A DNA stretch of 64,000 bases. It comes from SZUA-430 sp031413635 (GTDB lineage Bacteria > Pseudomonadota > Alphaproteobacteria > Micropepsales > Micropepsaceae). Under the pieces are notes generated by a model, which saw only the letters and a program-made list of their open reading frames with translations, had not been told where the DNA came from and made no database searches. Below are positions 25,017 to 33,604 of this stretch, in pieces. The first letter of the stretch is position 1. Each line of letters starts with the position of its first letter. The position numbers were made by a program, and so were the translations under genes. The stretch covers positions 1 to 64,000 of the forward strand of contig JANOFM010000168.1 in the NCBI GenBank assembly GCA_031413635.1, read 5' to 3'.

Positions 25017-26234
25017 GTGGCGGAGAACGGAACGACTTGGCTTGAAGGAGCGAAGGCGTTGTTGCCGGAGACGGTGACATTGCGGCGCAAGATTCATGAA
25101 CATCCCGAGCTGGGTCTGCATCTGCCGAAGACAGTCGCCGCGGTGCGCGAGGCGCTCGACGGGCTCGATGTGAAAATCGAAACGGGGCCTTCGACCTCGG
25201 GCATGATCGTGACGTTGCAAGGGCCGACGCAAGGGCGCACGGTTTTGCTGCGCGGCGACATGGATGCGCTGCCGATGCCGGAAGATACCGATCTACCATT
25301 CAAGTCAAAGGAGCCGGGGCGGATGCATGCGTGCGGGCACGACTCGCATACGGCGATGCTCACAGGCGCGATGAAGTTGCTGCACAAACATCGCGGGCGG
25401 CTCGCCGGCACCGTGAAATTCATGTTCCAACCGGGCGAGGAAGGTTATTTCGGCGCGCTGCGCATGATCGAGGATGGCTTGATCGACCGCCATCCGAAGC
25501 CCGACGGAGCGTTCGCGATGCATATCACGCCGAATGTGCCGACCGGGATATTCACGGCGAAGGCGGGCGCGTTCATGGCCTCGACCGATACGCTTGAGGT
25601 TCGCGTCATCGGCAAGGGCGGTCATGCGTCGGCGCCGCATCATACGGTCGATCCGATGCCGGTCGCCTGCGAGATCGTGCTGGCGCTGCAGAGTTTCGTC
25701 ACGCGCAAAATAAATGCGTTCGATCCGGTGGTATTGACGATCGCCAAGATCGACGGCGGCACGACAAGCAATGTGATTCCCGAGGCGGTGAATTTATTGG
25801 GCACGCTGCGCTCGGTATCGGAAGGTTCGCGGGCGCGGGCGAAAGAGGGATTGAAGAAGCTGATCGAGAAGATCGCCGAGGCGCATGACGCGCGCGCCGA
25901 GGTGACGTTGACCCCGGGCTACGACGTGACTGTGAATGACGGTCGTATGGTCGCGCTTGCCGCCGATGCCGCGCGCGGCCTGTTCGGCGAGAAAGGGTTC
26001 GTGCCGATGCCTTCGCCGGTGATGGGGGCGGAGGATTGGTCGTATGTCTTGCAGCGCATTCCCGGTTGCATGGTGTTCTTGGGCGTCGCACCCGAGGGCT
26101 GCAATCATCATCACGCGGCGCCCTGCCATTCGAACCGCATGATGCTGGACGAAGACGCAATGGCGAACGGGGTTGCGCTCTACGCGGCGGTGGCCGAGCG
26201 GTTTCTGGATCAGGGGTTGCCGGCGAAGATGTAG
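25017..26234 (+). CDS. M20-family amidohydrolase (hippurate hydrolase-like)
   Basis: The protein has 405 residues. Metal-binding features of the M20D aminoacylase/carboxypeptidase group are seen: GDMDALPMPEDT (about 79-90), MHACGHDSHTAML (about 101-113), and FQPGEEGYFGALRMI (about 135-149) with the catalytic EE pair. A late HHHAAPCHS motif near 365-373 carries another ligand. The dimerisation domain sits between (about 185-300). It should cleave N-acyl amino acids such as hippurate. The GTG start at 25017 has GAGAGGG upstream. It ends the CMD-SDR-hydrolase operon. Confidence 0.9.
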   Translation: MAENGTTWLEGAKALLPETVTLRRKIHEHPELGLHLPKTVAAVREALDGLDVKIETGPSTSGMIVTLQGPTQGRTVLLRGDMDALPMPEDTDLPFKSKEPGRMHACGHDSHTAMLTGAMKLLHKHRGRLAGTVKFMFQPGEEGYFGALRMIEDGLIDRHPKPDGAFAMHITPNVPTGIFTAKAGAFMASTDTLEVRVIGKGGHASAPHHTVDPMPVACEIVLALQSFVTRKINAFDPVVLTIAKIDGGTTSNVIPEAVNLLGTLRSVSEGSRARAKEGLKKLIEKIAEAHDARAEVTLTPGYDVTVNDGRMVALAADAARGLFGEKGFVPMPSPVMGAEDWSYVLQRIPGCMVFLGVAPEGCNHHHAAPCHSNRMMLDEDAMANGVALYAAVAERFLDQGLPAKM

Positions 26235-26243
26235 ATTCACTCC

Positions 26244-26296
26244 GTACCGTCAAACGGTACAATCCAATTGACAACTGTACCACCTTGCGGTACAAC
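26244..26296 (+). promoter_or_regulatory. higBA promoter with two inverted-repeat operators
   Basis: A strong promoter is visible: TTGACA (26268-26273), a 17-base spacer, and TACAAC (26291-26296). Operator 1 is a perfect repeat GTACCGT-CAA-ACGGTAC at 26244-26260, just upstream of -35. Operator 2 is TGTACC, seven bases, GGTACA at 26276-26294, covering the spacer and -10. Both share GTACC, so one protein, most likely HigA, should bind both. The -10 ends only five bases before the toxin ATG, which predicts a leaderless transcript. Confidence 0.78.
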
Positions 26297-26301
26297 TTAG
26301 C

Positions 26302-26589
26302 ATGACCATCCTGAGCTTCGCCGACGATCAGACGGAGGACCTGTTCTACGGGCGTCGCGTCAAAAGCGTCGGCGCGCAGATCGCGAAGCAAGCGAGGTTG
26401 CGCTTGGCTGCTCTGCATGGCGCGCCCACGCTTGGCGCGCTCGCATCTCCCGGTGCCGACCTGAAACAAATCAAGGGTACAAAGATGTTGTGGCAGATGA
26501 GGGTAAACCAGCAGGATCGGTTGCGCTTTGTCGTGGTGCGCGACCCGCCGCTGGGGGTCGCCGACGTCTGGTTTGGCGATCCGCATTGA
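26302..26589 (+). CDS. higB: HigB-type toxin (RelE/ParE superfamily mRNA interferase)
   Basis: The protein has 95 residues, the usual size of HigB. It begins with the family pattern DDQTEDLFYGRRVKS and has RLAALHGA and LKQIKGTKMLWQMRVNQQDRLRFVV in two parts (about 54-78), matching the basic, arginine-rich active surface of HigB toxins that cleave mRNA on the ribosome. It precedes the antitoxin, the reverse of most toxin-antitoxin modules but normal for higBA. The promoter directly upstream suggests translation from a leaderless mRNA. Confidence 0.9.
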   Translation: MTILSFADDQTEDLFYGRRVKSVGAQIAKQARLRLAALHGAPTLGALASPGADLKQIKGTKMLWQMRVNQQDRLRFVVVRDPPLGVADVWFGDPH

Positions 26590-26613
26590 CCGAGCCGACA
26601 AGGAGCTAAACGA

Positions 26614-26955
26614 ATGAGCAAGAAGACCAAAAAGCCTCGCGCTGGGATCGACTGGGCTCGGTTTGAAAGCCCATTGCCGCATCCGGGCGAAGTGCTTCTC
26701 GAGATGTACATGACGCCGTTGGGTCTGACGGCCGGCGCGCTGGCGAAGCTCATGGGCCTTAGCGGCCGGCAAAGGGTCGAGCGCATTGTGCGTGGCCAAC
26801 AGGCGATCACTGCCGAAACTGCGTTGCGGCTTGGGCGCGTGCTGGATACGAGCCCGGAAATGTGGACAAACATGCAGGCGGCGCATGATATGTCCAAAGC
26901 GGCCATTGAGGCGCGCGCGGCGCTTGCACGCATCGCCAAGTACAAAGCTGCGTGA
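26614..26955 (+). CDS. higA: HigA-type antitoxin (XRE-family HTH)
   Basis: The protein has 113 residues. The HigA signature PLPHPGEVLLEMYMTPLGLTAG region (about 21-42) leads into an XRE helix-turn-helix, ALAKLMGLSGRQRVERIVRGQQAITAETALRL in pieces (about 43-75), and DTSPEMWTNMQ (about 79-89). It should bind HigB and repress the shared promoter. A good ribosome site (AAGGAG) precedes the ATG. It starts 24 bases after the toxin stop. The 43-base gap after it leads into the MBL-fold gene on the same strand. Confidence 0.92.
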   Translation: MSKKTKKPRAGIDWARFESPLPHPGEVLLEMYMTPLGLTAGALAKLMGLSGRQRVERIVRGQQAITAETALRLGRVLDTSPEMWTNMQAAHDMSKAAIEARAALARIAKYKAA

Positions 26956-26998
26956 GCGCCGCTCATTCTCGCAGGCGCCGGAAAGCAACGAGGTTGAT

Positions 26999-27970
26999 AT
27001 GTCTCTGGCGAAGCAAGGGTTTGCCTATCGGCGTGGTCTCACCGATCTCGGGAATGGGAGCTTCGCGTATCTTCAGCCCGACGGATCGTGGGGGTGGTCG
27101 AACGCTGGCTTGATCACCGACGGCGATCAGTCGTTGCTGGTCGATACGTTGTTCGACCTGAAGCTGACGCGCGACATGCTAGCCGCGATGCGCGATGCGG
27201 CACCGAGGGCGGCGAAACAGATCGGCACGCTGGTCAATACGCATCACAACGGCGATCATTGTTATGGCAACGAACTGGTCGCGGGCGCCGAGATTATCTC
27301 ATCGTCGCATGCGCTGGAGGAAATGAGGCGCGAGACGCCTGCCTTGCTTGTCGGGTTCATGAAGGCGGCCCCGGGGCTGGGGTTGACAGGGGAGTACCTG
27401 CAGCACTGCTTCGGCGCATTCCAGTTCGGCGGCATTACACAGACGCTGCCGACGACGACGTTCACCGGGCACATGAACCGGCAGGTCGGCAACAAAGCGG
27501 TCGAGCTGATCGAAGTGGGACCGGCGCATACCGGCGGCGACGTGCTGGTGCATGTTCCGGCCGATCGGACGGTGTTCACCGGCGACATTTTGTTCATCGA
27601 GGGCACGCCGATCATGTGGGCGGGGCCGGTCGGCAATTGGATCGAGGCGTGCAACAGGATTTTGGCGCTGGATTGCGAGACAATTGTGCCGGGGCACGGG
27701 CCTATCACCGACAAGCGCGGCGTCGAGGCGGTGCGAAACTACCTGACTTACATTCGCGACGAGGCACGCAAGCGTTACGATGCAGGGTTGAGTGCGCGCG
27801 ATGCGGTGCACGACATTGGGCTCGGCGACTACGATTCCTGGGGCGATGCCGAGCGAATTGCCGTGAATGTGGCGACGCTCTACCGCGAGTTTTCGGGGGA
27901 TGCGTCGCCGCCCAATGCAGCCGAATTGTTCGCGCAGATGGGCGAAATTTGGCAAAAGAGACACCGTTAG
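26999..27970 (+). CDS. Metallo-beta-lactamase-fold hydrolase with altered metal motif
   Basis: The protein has 323 residues. The MBL metal motif usually written HxHxDH reads HHNGDH here (about 80-85), so the second histidine is replaced by asparagine. The other ligands are present: the histidine in GPAHTGGDV (about 177-185), the aspartate in TGDILF (about 198-203) and the final PGHGPI (about 234-239). Proteins with the THxNGDH variant form a known but uncharacterised group. The ATG at 26999 has GAGG upstream, and the longer reading frame before it overlaps higA and is not used. Function is unknown. Confidence 0.82.
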   Translation: MSLAKQGFAYRRGLTDLGNGSFAYLQPDGSWGWSNAGLITDGDQSLLVDTLFDLKLTRDMLAAMRDAAPRAAKQIGTLVNTHHNGDHCYGNELVAGAEIISSSHALEEMRRETPALLVGFMKAAPGLGLTGEYLQHCFGAFQFGGITQTLPTTTFTGHMNRQVGNKAVELIEVGPAHTGGDVLVHVPADRTVFTGDILFIEGTPIMWAGPVGNWIEACNRILALDCETIVPGHGPITDKRGVEAVRNYLTYIRDEARKRYDAGLSARDAVHDIGLGDYDSWGDAERIAVNVATLYREFSGDASPPNAAELFAQMGEIWQKRHR

Positions 27971-28107
27971 TTCTTGTTCTGTTCGTGTCTACGTTGTAAC
28001 GTCGCGCTTGTCATCCGATTTACGAAATTGTGCGTATTTCTTCGGGAGTGTCCGCGCGCGCACCTATCTATGTTTGGCGATGAACGAGACGACCATATGG
28101 GGGCGCA

Positions 28108-29193
28108 ATGTCTGATGGGCCCGGCCAACGCGAATTGTTGGACCGCTTGAAGATTAACCGAGACGGTGAGGACGACGACGAGGGCGGCAATCGCTGGCTG
28201 ATCGTGGGGTTCGTCACCGTTTGCGCACTGCTGGCGGCAGGCGCGATCTATGCGTTTTGGCCGATGCGGGGCCAATCCGATGCCGGGGCCTCCGAAACGA
28301 GCGCCTCGATAGCGGGCGATGCCAAGCCATCGTCTGTCCAGGTGCCGCTCGGCCCTTCTGCAGGCGGGGTGTTGTCGGCGTCGGGCTATGTGACGGCGCG
28401 GCGGTTGGCGACGGTGTCGGCGGAAATTACCGGCCGCGTTCTGGAAGTACTGGTCGAGGAAGGTATGACCGTGACGGCGGACCAGGTATTGGCGCGGCTC
28501 GATCCGTCGCTGGCGCGGATCGAAGTGGATTCGTCGCAAGCCGGTGTCAGAACGGCGCGCGGCGCGGTTAGTGCCGCAGAGTCCGATCAGGCCGAGGCGC
28601 AGCGCGTTCTGGAACGCATTCGGGGCATCAAGAGCGATTTTGCCAGCAAAGCCGACAACACGCGCGTCGAAGCGGCGGCGAAAAGCGCCGCGGCGCGTCT
28701 GGTCCAAGCGCAAGGCAATTTGGCCTCGGCGCAACAGAACCTGGCGCGGGCGCGTACGCTGCTCGACAAGCATGAAATTCGCGCGCCGTTTGCCGGCGTG
28801 GTTACGACGAAAGACGCGCAGCCCGGAGAAATCGTTTCGCCGTCGGCAGCCGGCGGCGGGTTCACGCGTACCGGCATTTGCACGATCGTCGACATGAACT
28901 CGCTTGAGGTCGAAGTCGAGGTCAACGAGTCCTTCATCAGCCGCGTCAAGCCCGGACAGAAAGCGAGCGCGACGTTGGATGCCTATCCGGAATGGGAAAT
29001 TCCGGCCTCCGTCGCCGCGATCATTCCGACCGCCAACCGCGACAAGGCGACGGTCAAGGTGCGGGTCACCATCCAGACCGGCGATCCGCGCATCTTGCCC
29101 GAGATGGCGGCAAAGGTGATTTTCTACGACGACGCAAAGCCCCCCTCGCCCGCCGCGGCGCCGGCGCCCCGCCCGCAAGGAACCGCTCCATGA
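28108..29193 (+). CDS. MacA/HlyD-type periplasmic adaptor of an ABC export system
   Basis: The protein has 361 residues. A single membrane segment at about 29-51 anchors it. It is followed by a barrel-sandwich lipoyl-like domain (about 95-130: SGYVTARRLATVSAEITGRV), a helical hairpin (about 138-215, alanine-rich and coiled-coil-like), the return strand IRAPFAGVVTTKDAQPGE and a beta-barrel with VNESFISRVKPGQKA. The C-terminus is proline/alanine-rich. It bridges inner-membrane FtsX-like permeases to the cell envelope. Its stop overlaps the ATPase start (ATGA), and four genes follow each other without gaps. Confidence 0.9.
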   Translation: MSDGPGQRELLDRLKINRDGEDDDEGGNRWLIVGFVTVCALLAAGAIYAFWPMRGQSDAGASETSASIAGDAKPSSVQVPLGPSAGGVLSASGYVTARRLATVSAEITGRVLEVLVEEGMTVTADQVLARLDPSLARIEVDSSQAGVRTARGAVSAAESDQAEAQRVLERIRGIKSDFASKADNTRVEAAAKSAAARLVQAQGNLASAQQNLARARTLLDKHEIRAPFAGVVTTKDAQPGEIVSPSAAGGGFTRTGICTIVDMNSLEVEVEVNESFISRVKPGQKASATLDAYPEWEIPASVAAIIPTANRDKATVKVRVTIQTGDPRILPEMAAKVIFYDDAKPPSPAAAPAPRPQGTAP

Positions 29194-29882
29194 TCGAACC
29201 GCTCATCGTCATCAAAGGTGTCGGCAAGCGCTATATGCGCGGCAAGCAGAGCGTGCAGATTTTCGATCACCTCGACATGACGATCCCGCGGCAGGATTTC
29301 GTGGCGATCATGGGACCGTCGGGATCAGGCAAGACGACACTGCTCAACATGTTGGGGGGTATCGACAGCCCAAGCGGCGGCGCGATCGAGTTCGACGGCA
29401 AGCGCATGGACGATCTCGACGAAAGCAAACTCGCCGCGTTTCGCGCCGGGAATGTCGGCTTCATTTTTCAGTTTTACAATCTGATGCCGATGTTAACCGC
29501 GTCGCAGAACGTGGAACTGCCGTTGCTGTTGACGAAGCTTGGACCCAAGGCGCGGCGCGAGCGGGTGAAGACCGCGCTTGAGATCGTTGGATTGTCCGAC
29601 CGGGCGCGGCACAAGCCTTCCGAGCTTTCGGGCGGTCAGCAGCAACGCGTCGCGATCGCGCGGGCGATCGTGTCGGACCCGAAGCTGTTGCTCTGCGACG
29701 AGCCGACGGGCGACCTCGACCGCGAGACAGCGGGCGAGATTTTGTCGATGCTGCAGACGTTGAACCGAGATCTGGGCAAGACGATCGTCATGGTGACGCA
29801 CGATCCGGAAGCCGCGCGCTTCGCCAAGCGCACGCTTCACTTGGACAAGGGGCATTTCAGCGAGAAGGACTTTCGCCAGTGA
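29190..29882 (+). CDS. LolD/MacB-type ABC transporter ATPase
   Basis: The protein has 230 residues. Walker A GPSGSGKTT is at about 42-50, the Q-loop in FIFQFYNLMPMLTASQNVELP (split around 92-112), the signature LSGGQQQRVAIARA at about 147-160, and Walker B LLLCDEPTGDLD at about 167-178. It belongs to the subfamily that powers FtsX-like permeases for lipoproteins, macrolides or peptides. The start at 29190 overlaps the adaptor stop, and its own stop overlaps the next GTG start. The ATPase, adaptor and two permeases form one export unit. Confidence 0.95.
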   Translation: MIEPLIVIKGVGKRYMRGKQSVQIFDHLDMTIPRQDFVAIMGPSGSGKTTLLNMLGGIDSPSGGAIEFDGKRMDDLDESKLAAFRAGNVGFIFQFYNLMPMLTASQNVELPLLLTKLGPKARRERVKTALEIVGLSDRARHKPSELSGGQQQRVAIARAIVSDPKLLLCDEPTGDLDRETAGEILSMLQTLNRDLGKTIVMVTHDPEAARFAKRTLHLDKGHFSEKDFRQ

Positions 29883-31033
29883 CTTTCATCGATTTGATCC
29901 GCAAGAATCTGTTCCGCAAGAAACTGCGCACGATTTTGACCGTGATCGCGATTTTCGTGGCGTTCCTGATTTTCGGCGTGCTGGCGACGTTTCAGAACGC
30001 GCTGAACGCCGGGGTCGAGGTTGCGGGCGCGGACCGGTTGATCACCACGAACAGGATCAACTTCACGCTGCCGATGCCGATCGCCTATGCCACGCGGACG
30101 GCGTCGGTCTCCGGCGTCAGCCGCGTTGCGCACGCCGAATGGTTCGGCGGATATTATCAGGAGACGCGCAATTTTCTGGTGGCGTTCGCCATCGATCCGC
30201 AGAACTACCTTGATATCTATCGCGAGTATCTGATGCCGCCGGCGCAGCGCGAAACGTTCCTGCGCGACAAGACGAGCATTTTGGTCGGCAAAGCGGTCGC
30301 GGACCAATACGGTTGGAAGGTCGGAGACCGGCTGCCGCTGAAGAGCAATATCTATCGCCAAAAGAACGGGTCGGACACCTGGGACTTCACGATCGCCGGC
30401 ATCGTCAGCGGAGACGACGCGCGCGTCGATACGAACTTGGTGATGTTCCACTACGCCTATCTGGCCGACACGCGCAGTTTCGGCGACGGCACGACCGGGT
30501 GGATGATCCTCAAGACGACGGACGCGAAAGAGAACGCCCGCGTGATGCGCGAGGTCGACGCGTTGTTCGCGAATTCGGCGTTCGAGACCGAGACGAAGAC
30601 CGAGCAGGCTTTCAACAAGGCCTTCGCGGAGCAGCTGGGCGATCTCGGCTTTATCGTGACTGCGGTCGTGGGCGCAGCGTTCGTGACCATCCTTTTGATT
30701 GTGGGCAACACGATGATGCTGACGGTGCGCGAACGCACCGGCGAGATCGCAGTGATGAAGACAATCGGCTTCACCACAAAGCGCATTTTCGCGCTCGTCA
30801 TCGGGGAATCGATGCTGCTCGCGGTTTTCGGCGGAGTACTCGGCATTGCGATGGCATGGCTTGCGAGCCTGGCGCTTGCGAGTGCGATGAGCCGCTTCGG
30901 GCCGTTCGCGTTCTCGTTCGATACCGCGCTTTTTGCCTTCGCTCTGATGGCGCTGCTCGGATTGTTCACGGGGTTGCTGCCGGCGCTGCGCGCGATGAAT
31001 ACCGACGTGGTGACCGCGCTGGGGAGGAAGTGA
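29879..31033 (+). CDS. FtsX-like ABC transporter permease
   Basis: The protein has 384 residues. A membrane segment near residues 16-40 is followed by a large periplasmic MacB-core domain (about 45-250). Three C-terminal segments (about 262-285, 312-340 and 350-375) include the FtsX signature around TVRERTGEIAVMKTIGFTTKRI (split, about 280-301). The GTG start overlaps the ATPase stop by four bases. It pairs with the next permease, from which it is separated by four bases. Substrate not deducible. Confidence 0.9.
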   Translation: MTFIDLIRKNLFRKKLRTILTVIAIFVAFLIFGVLATFQNALNAGVEVAGADRLITTNRINFTLPMPIAYATRTASVSGVSRVAHAEWFGGYYQETRNFLVAFAIDPQNYLDIYREYLMPPAQRETFLRDKTSILVGKAVADQYGWKVGDRLPLKSNIYRQKNGSDTWDFTIAGIVSGDDARVDTNLVMFHYAYLADTRSFGDGTTGWMILKTTDAKENARVMREVDALFANSAFETETKTEQAFNKAFAEQLGDLGFIVTAVVGAAFVTILLIVGNTMMLTVRERTGEIAVMKTIGFTTKRIFALVIGESMLLAVFGGVLGIAMAWLASLALASAMSRFGPFAFSFDTALFAFALMALLGLFTGLLPALRAMNTDVVTALGRK

Positions 31034-31037
31034 GCCG

Positions 31038-32228
31038 ATGAACCGCCTCTTCACCCAGATCGCCGCCGTCACGATGATGAATTTGCGTTCGCTGCCGCAA
31101 CGGTTGTGGACTTCGCTTGCGACGGTGGTGGCGATCGCGCTGGTCACCGGCGTGCTGCTCGCGTTTCTCGCGATGGCGCACGGGTTTCAGGCGACGGTCG
31201 CGGGCACTGGCGCGCCGGACGTCGCCGTCGTCGTGCGCAAGGGAAGCGAAAGCGAGATCAACTCGATCCTGTCGCGCGAACAGGTGCTGTTGATGCAGCA
31301 GGCGCCGGGCATTGCCAAGGCCGCCGACGGCAAGCCGCTGATGTCGGCGGAGCTTTACGTCATCGTCGACGGCCTCAAGAAGTCGAGCGGGACGAAGGCG
31401 AACCTGCCCTTGCGCGGGCTCGGGCCGCTCGCGGGCGATGTCCGGCGCGGCGTTCGGATTTCGGCCGGGCGCATGTTCCGGCCGGGAACCGCCGAACTCG
31501 TGGTCGGGCGCTCGGTCTCGAAGCAGTTTCGCGGCTTCGAGCTTGGGCAAAAAATCCGGCTTGCGTCGCAGAATTGGGTCGTGGTCGGCGAGTTCGACGC
31601 GGGCGGGACGGTGTTCGAATCGGAAATCTGGGCGGACGTGGCGCTGCTGCAGGGGCTCTTTCAACGCGGCAGCACGGTGCAGACCATGCGGCTGAGGATG
31701 GACGGCCCGCAAGCGCTGGCGGGCCTTCGCGCCTATTCCGACGGGGACCCGCGCCTGAAGCTCGATATCAAATCCGAGGTCGATTACTATGCGCGGCAGA
31801 GCCGGAGCATCGGCGATCTCATCCTCTATCTCGGCTGGCCGCTTGCCATAGCGATGTCGTTCGGCGCGCTGGCCGGGGCGCTCAATACGATGTTTGCCTC
31901 GGTCGATGCGCGCACGCGCGAGATCGCGACGATGCGCGCCATCGGCTTTCGCGGGTTGCCGGCCTTCATCGGCACGATGGTCGAGTCGCTTCTGCTGGCG
32001 GCGGCCGGCGGGATCGTCGGGGCGATCGGAACCTATCTCTTGTTCGACGGCCTAAGTGCGGCGACACTGGGCAGCAATTTCACGCAAGTGGTGTTTTCGC
32101 TGCAACTGTCGTCCGATCTCGTGTTGCAGGGTTTGATCCTGGCGCTGGTGATCGGTGTCGCGGGCGGCGTGTTTCCCGCCTGGCGCGCCGCGCGCGTGCC
32201 GTTGCTCGCCGCATTCAAGGAGCAATAA
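31038..32228 (+). CDS. FtsX-like ABC transporter permease (second subunit)
   Basis: The protein has 396 residues with the same layout as the preceding permease: a first membrane segment (about 22-45), a periplasmic core, and three C-terminal segments. The FtsX motif DARTREIATMRAIGFRG is near residues 290-306. Sequence differs widely from its partner, so the pair probably works as a heterodimer. It completes the adaptor-ATPase-permease-permease operon. It ends three bases before the convergent acetyltransferase gene, so any terminator must lie within coding sequence. Confidence 0.9.
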   Translation: MNRLFTQIAAVTMMNLRSLPQRLWTSLATVVAIALVTGVLLAFLAMAHGFQATVAGTGAPDVAVVVRKGSESEINSILSREQVLLMQQAPGIAKAADGKPLMSAELYVIVDGLKKSSGTKANLPLRGLGPLAGDVRRGVRISAGRMFRPGTAELVVGRSVSKQFRGFELGQKIRLASQNWVVVGEFDAGGTVFESEIWADVALLQGLFQRGSTVQTMRLRMDGPQALAGLRAYSDGDPRLKLDIKSEVDYYARQSRSIGDLILYLGWPLAIAMSFGALAGALNTMFASVDARTREIATMRAIGFRGLPAFIGTMVESLLLAAAGGIVGAIGTYLLFDGLSAATLGSNFTQVVFSLQLSSDLVLQGLILALVIGVAGGVFPAWRAARVPLLAAFKEQ

Positions 32229-32231
32229 CGC

Positions 32232-32726
32232 TTAAAGATTTTTGACGTATTGGATGAAGCCCGCGTTCGTTGCGACGCGGTCGTAGAGTTGGCGCGCGGT
32301 TGCATTCGATTCGTGCGTCAGCCAGTAGACCTTTTTGCCGCCGGCCGCCCGTATCACGTCGTAGACGTGCTCGATCAAGGCGTGGCCCATGCCGGTGCCG
32401 CGTTCGGCGGGATCGACAAACAAATCCTGCAGATAACACGTCGGGCGGTCGAGCCAGCCGGAGCGATGGAGTATGATTTGCACGAGACCGCGCGCGGTGC
32501 CGTCTCGTTCGGCGAGATAGGCAAACATGGGCTCCGCCGGATCCAAGAAACGTTTGAAGGTGACGTCGTATTGCGCCCCGGGCAGCGACGTCTGGTAGAA
32601 ATCGAGATAGCCCTTCCAGAGCGCCTGCCAGACGGCGCGGTCGGCTCCGACCACCGGACGGATGCGGATTGGGCCCTTGTCGCTCGCCATGCCGAACGCC
32701 GTAGCGTTAAGTCCGAAAGAGTTCAT
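32232..32726 (-). CDS. GNAT-family N-acetyltransferase
   Basis: The protein has 164 residues of the GNAT fold. Central strands are in MFAYLAERDGTARGLVQII. The acetyl-CoA loop is LQDLFVDPAERGTGMGHALIEHV (split, about 96-118), with the R/Q-x-x-G-x-G/A form read as RGTGMG. VYWLTHESNATARQLYDRV (about 134-152) matches the amine-donor acetyltransferases. The start could be 32726 or the methionine at 32690, where the fold begins. Acceptor is unknown. The gene faces the ABC permease end-to-end. Confidence 0.85.
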   Translation of the reverse strand: MNSFGLNATAFGMASDKGPIRIRPVVGADRAVWQALWKGYLDFYQTSLPGAQYDVTFKRFLDPAEPMFAYLAERDGTARGLVQIILHRSGWLDRPTCYLQDLFVDPAERGTGMGHALIEHVYDVIRAAGGKKVYWLTHESNATARQLYDRVATNAGFIQYVKNL

Positions 32727-32808
32727 CGCCTGCCCCCGCGCTTCGGCGTTTGTTATGTGCTAATTCAAGCTTAACTCGGAATGCACCAGAACGCAGCGTG
32801 GAAACATC

Positions 32809-33600
32809 ATGGCCTCACTTATTCTTTACGAGCATCCACTCAGTCCCTATGCGCAGAAATGCAAAATCGCGCTTCTGGAGAAGGGCGTCCCGTTTCAATT
32901 GAAGATGCCCGCCGCCATCGGCACGGGCCAAGTCGATGCCGAATTCTTGAAAGCGTCGCCGCGCGGGGAAGTGCCGGCGCTGGTCGACGGCGATTTCGCG
33001 ATCTTCGATTCGACCGTCATTCTCGAATATATCGAGGACAAGTTTCCGGCACCAGCGCTTCTGCCACGCGATCCGAAGCTGCGCGCCAAAGCGCGGATGA
33101 TCGAAGATGCGATGGACACGCTCTATGAGCCGATCAACTGGGGGCTTGGCGAGATTCGCTGGTTTAAACGCGCCGAGGGCGAGCGCGCCCGGGTGATCGA
33201 GGCGCGCGCGGCGGCCCAGGCGCGCGATTTCTTCGAGTGGCTCGAGCGGCAACTTGGCGATCAAGAGTGGTTCTGCGGGAGGGCTTTCGGTTGGGCCGAC
33301 CTTTCGGTCGTTCCCTATATCAACGGATCGGCGGGGTTGGGTGTCGGGCCGCAAGCCACGTCGAAACTCGGGCGCTGGCAGGCGCGTGCGAATGCGCGGG
33401 CCTCGGTGACCCAAGTGGCGCAGCAGGCCGCGGAATCGATCAAGGGCATGGCGATGGTCGGCGAGGCCGTGCGTCAGCGTCTGTTCAAGCGCGAATATCG
33501 CGACCACCGGCTTGAGTGGATGATCCGATCCGGCGGGCTCGACGTCGTGCTCGAAGGACTCAAGGCCGACACGATCCGTTTCTCCAACGAATTCAGGTGA
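32809..33600 (+). CDS. Glutathione S-transferase family protein, LigF/beta-etherase-like
   Basis: The protein has 263 residues. The thioredoxin domain begins LILYEHPLSPYAQKCKIALLEKGV (split, about 4-27), with SPRGEVPALVDGDFAIFDSTVILEYIEDKFP (split, about 46-76) for glutathione binding. The C-terminal helical domain runs to the end with an extra tail (about 205-263). Length and the SPYAQKCKIALLEKG opening resemble LigF-type glutathione-dependent beta-aryl etherases of lignin degradation, but general GSTs also fit. It is followed five bases later by a second GST gene and then a carboxylesterase. Confidence 0.8.
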   Translation: MASLILYEHPLSPYAQKCKIALLEKGVPFQLKMPAAIGTGQVDAEFLKASPRGEVPALVDGDFAIFDSTVILEYIEDKFPAPALLPRDPKLRAKARMIEDAMDTLYEPINWGLGEIRWFKRAEGERARVIEARAAAQARDFFEWLERQLGDQEWFCGRAFGWADLSVVPYINGSAGLGVGPQATSKLGRWQARANARASVTQVAQQAAESIKGMAMVGEAVRQRLFKREYRDHRLEWMIRSGGLDVVLEGLKADTIRFSNEFR

Positions 33601-33604
33601 TCTT

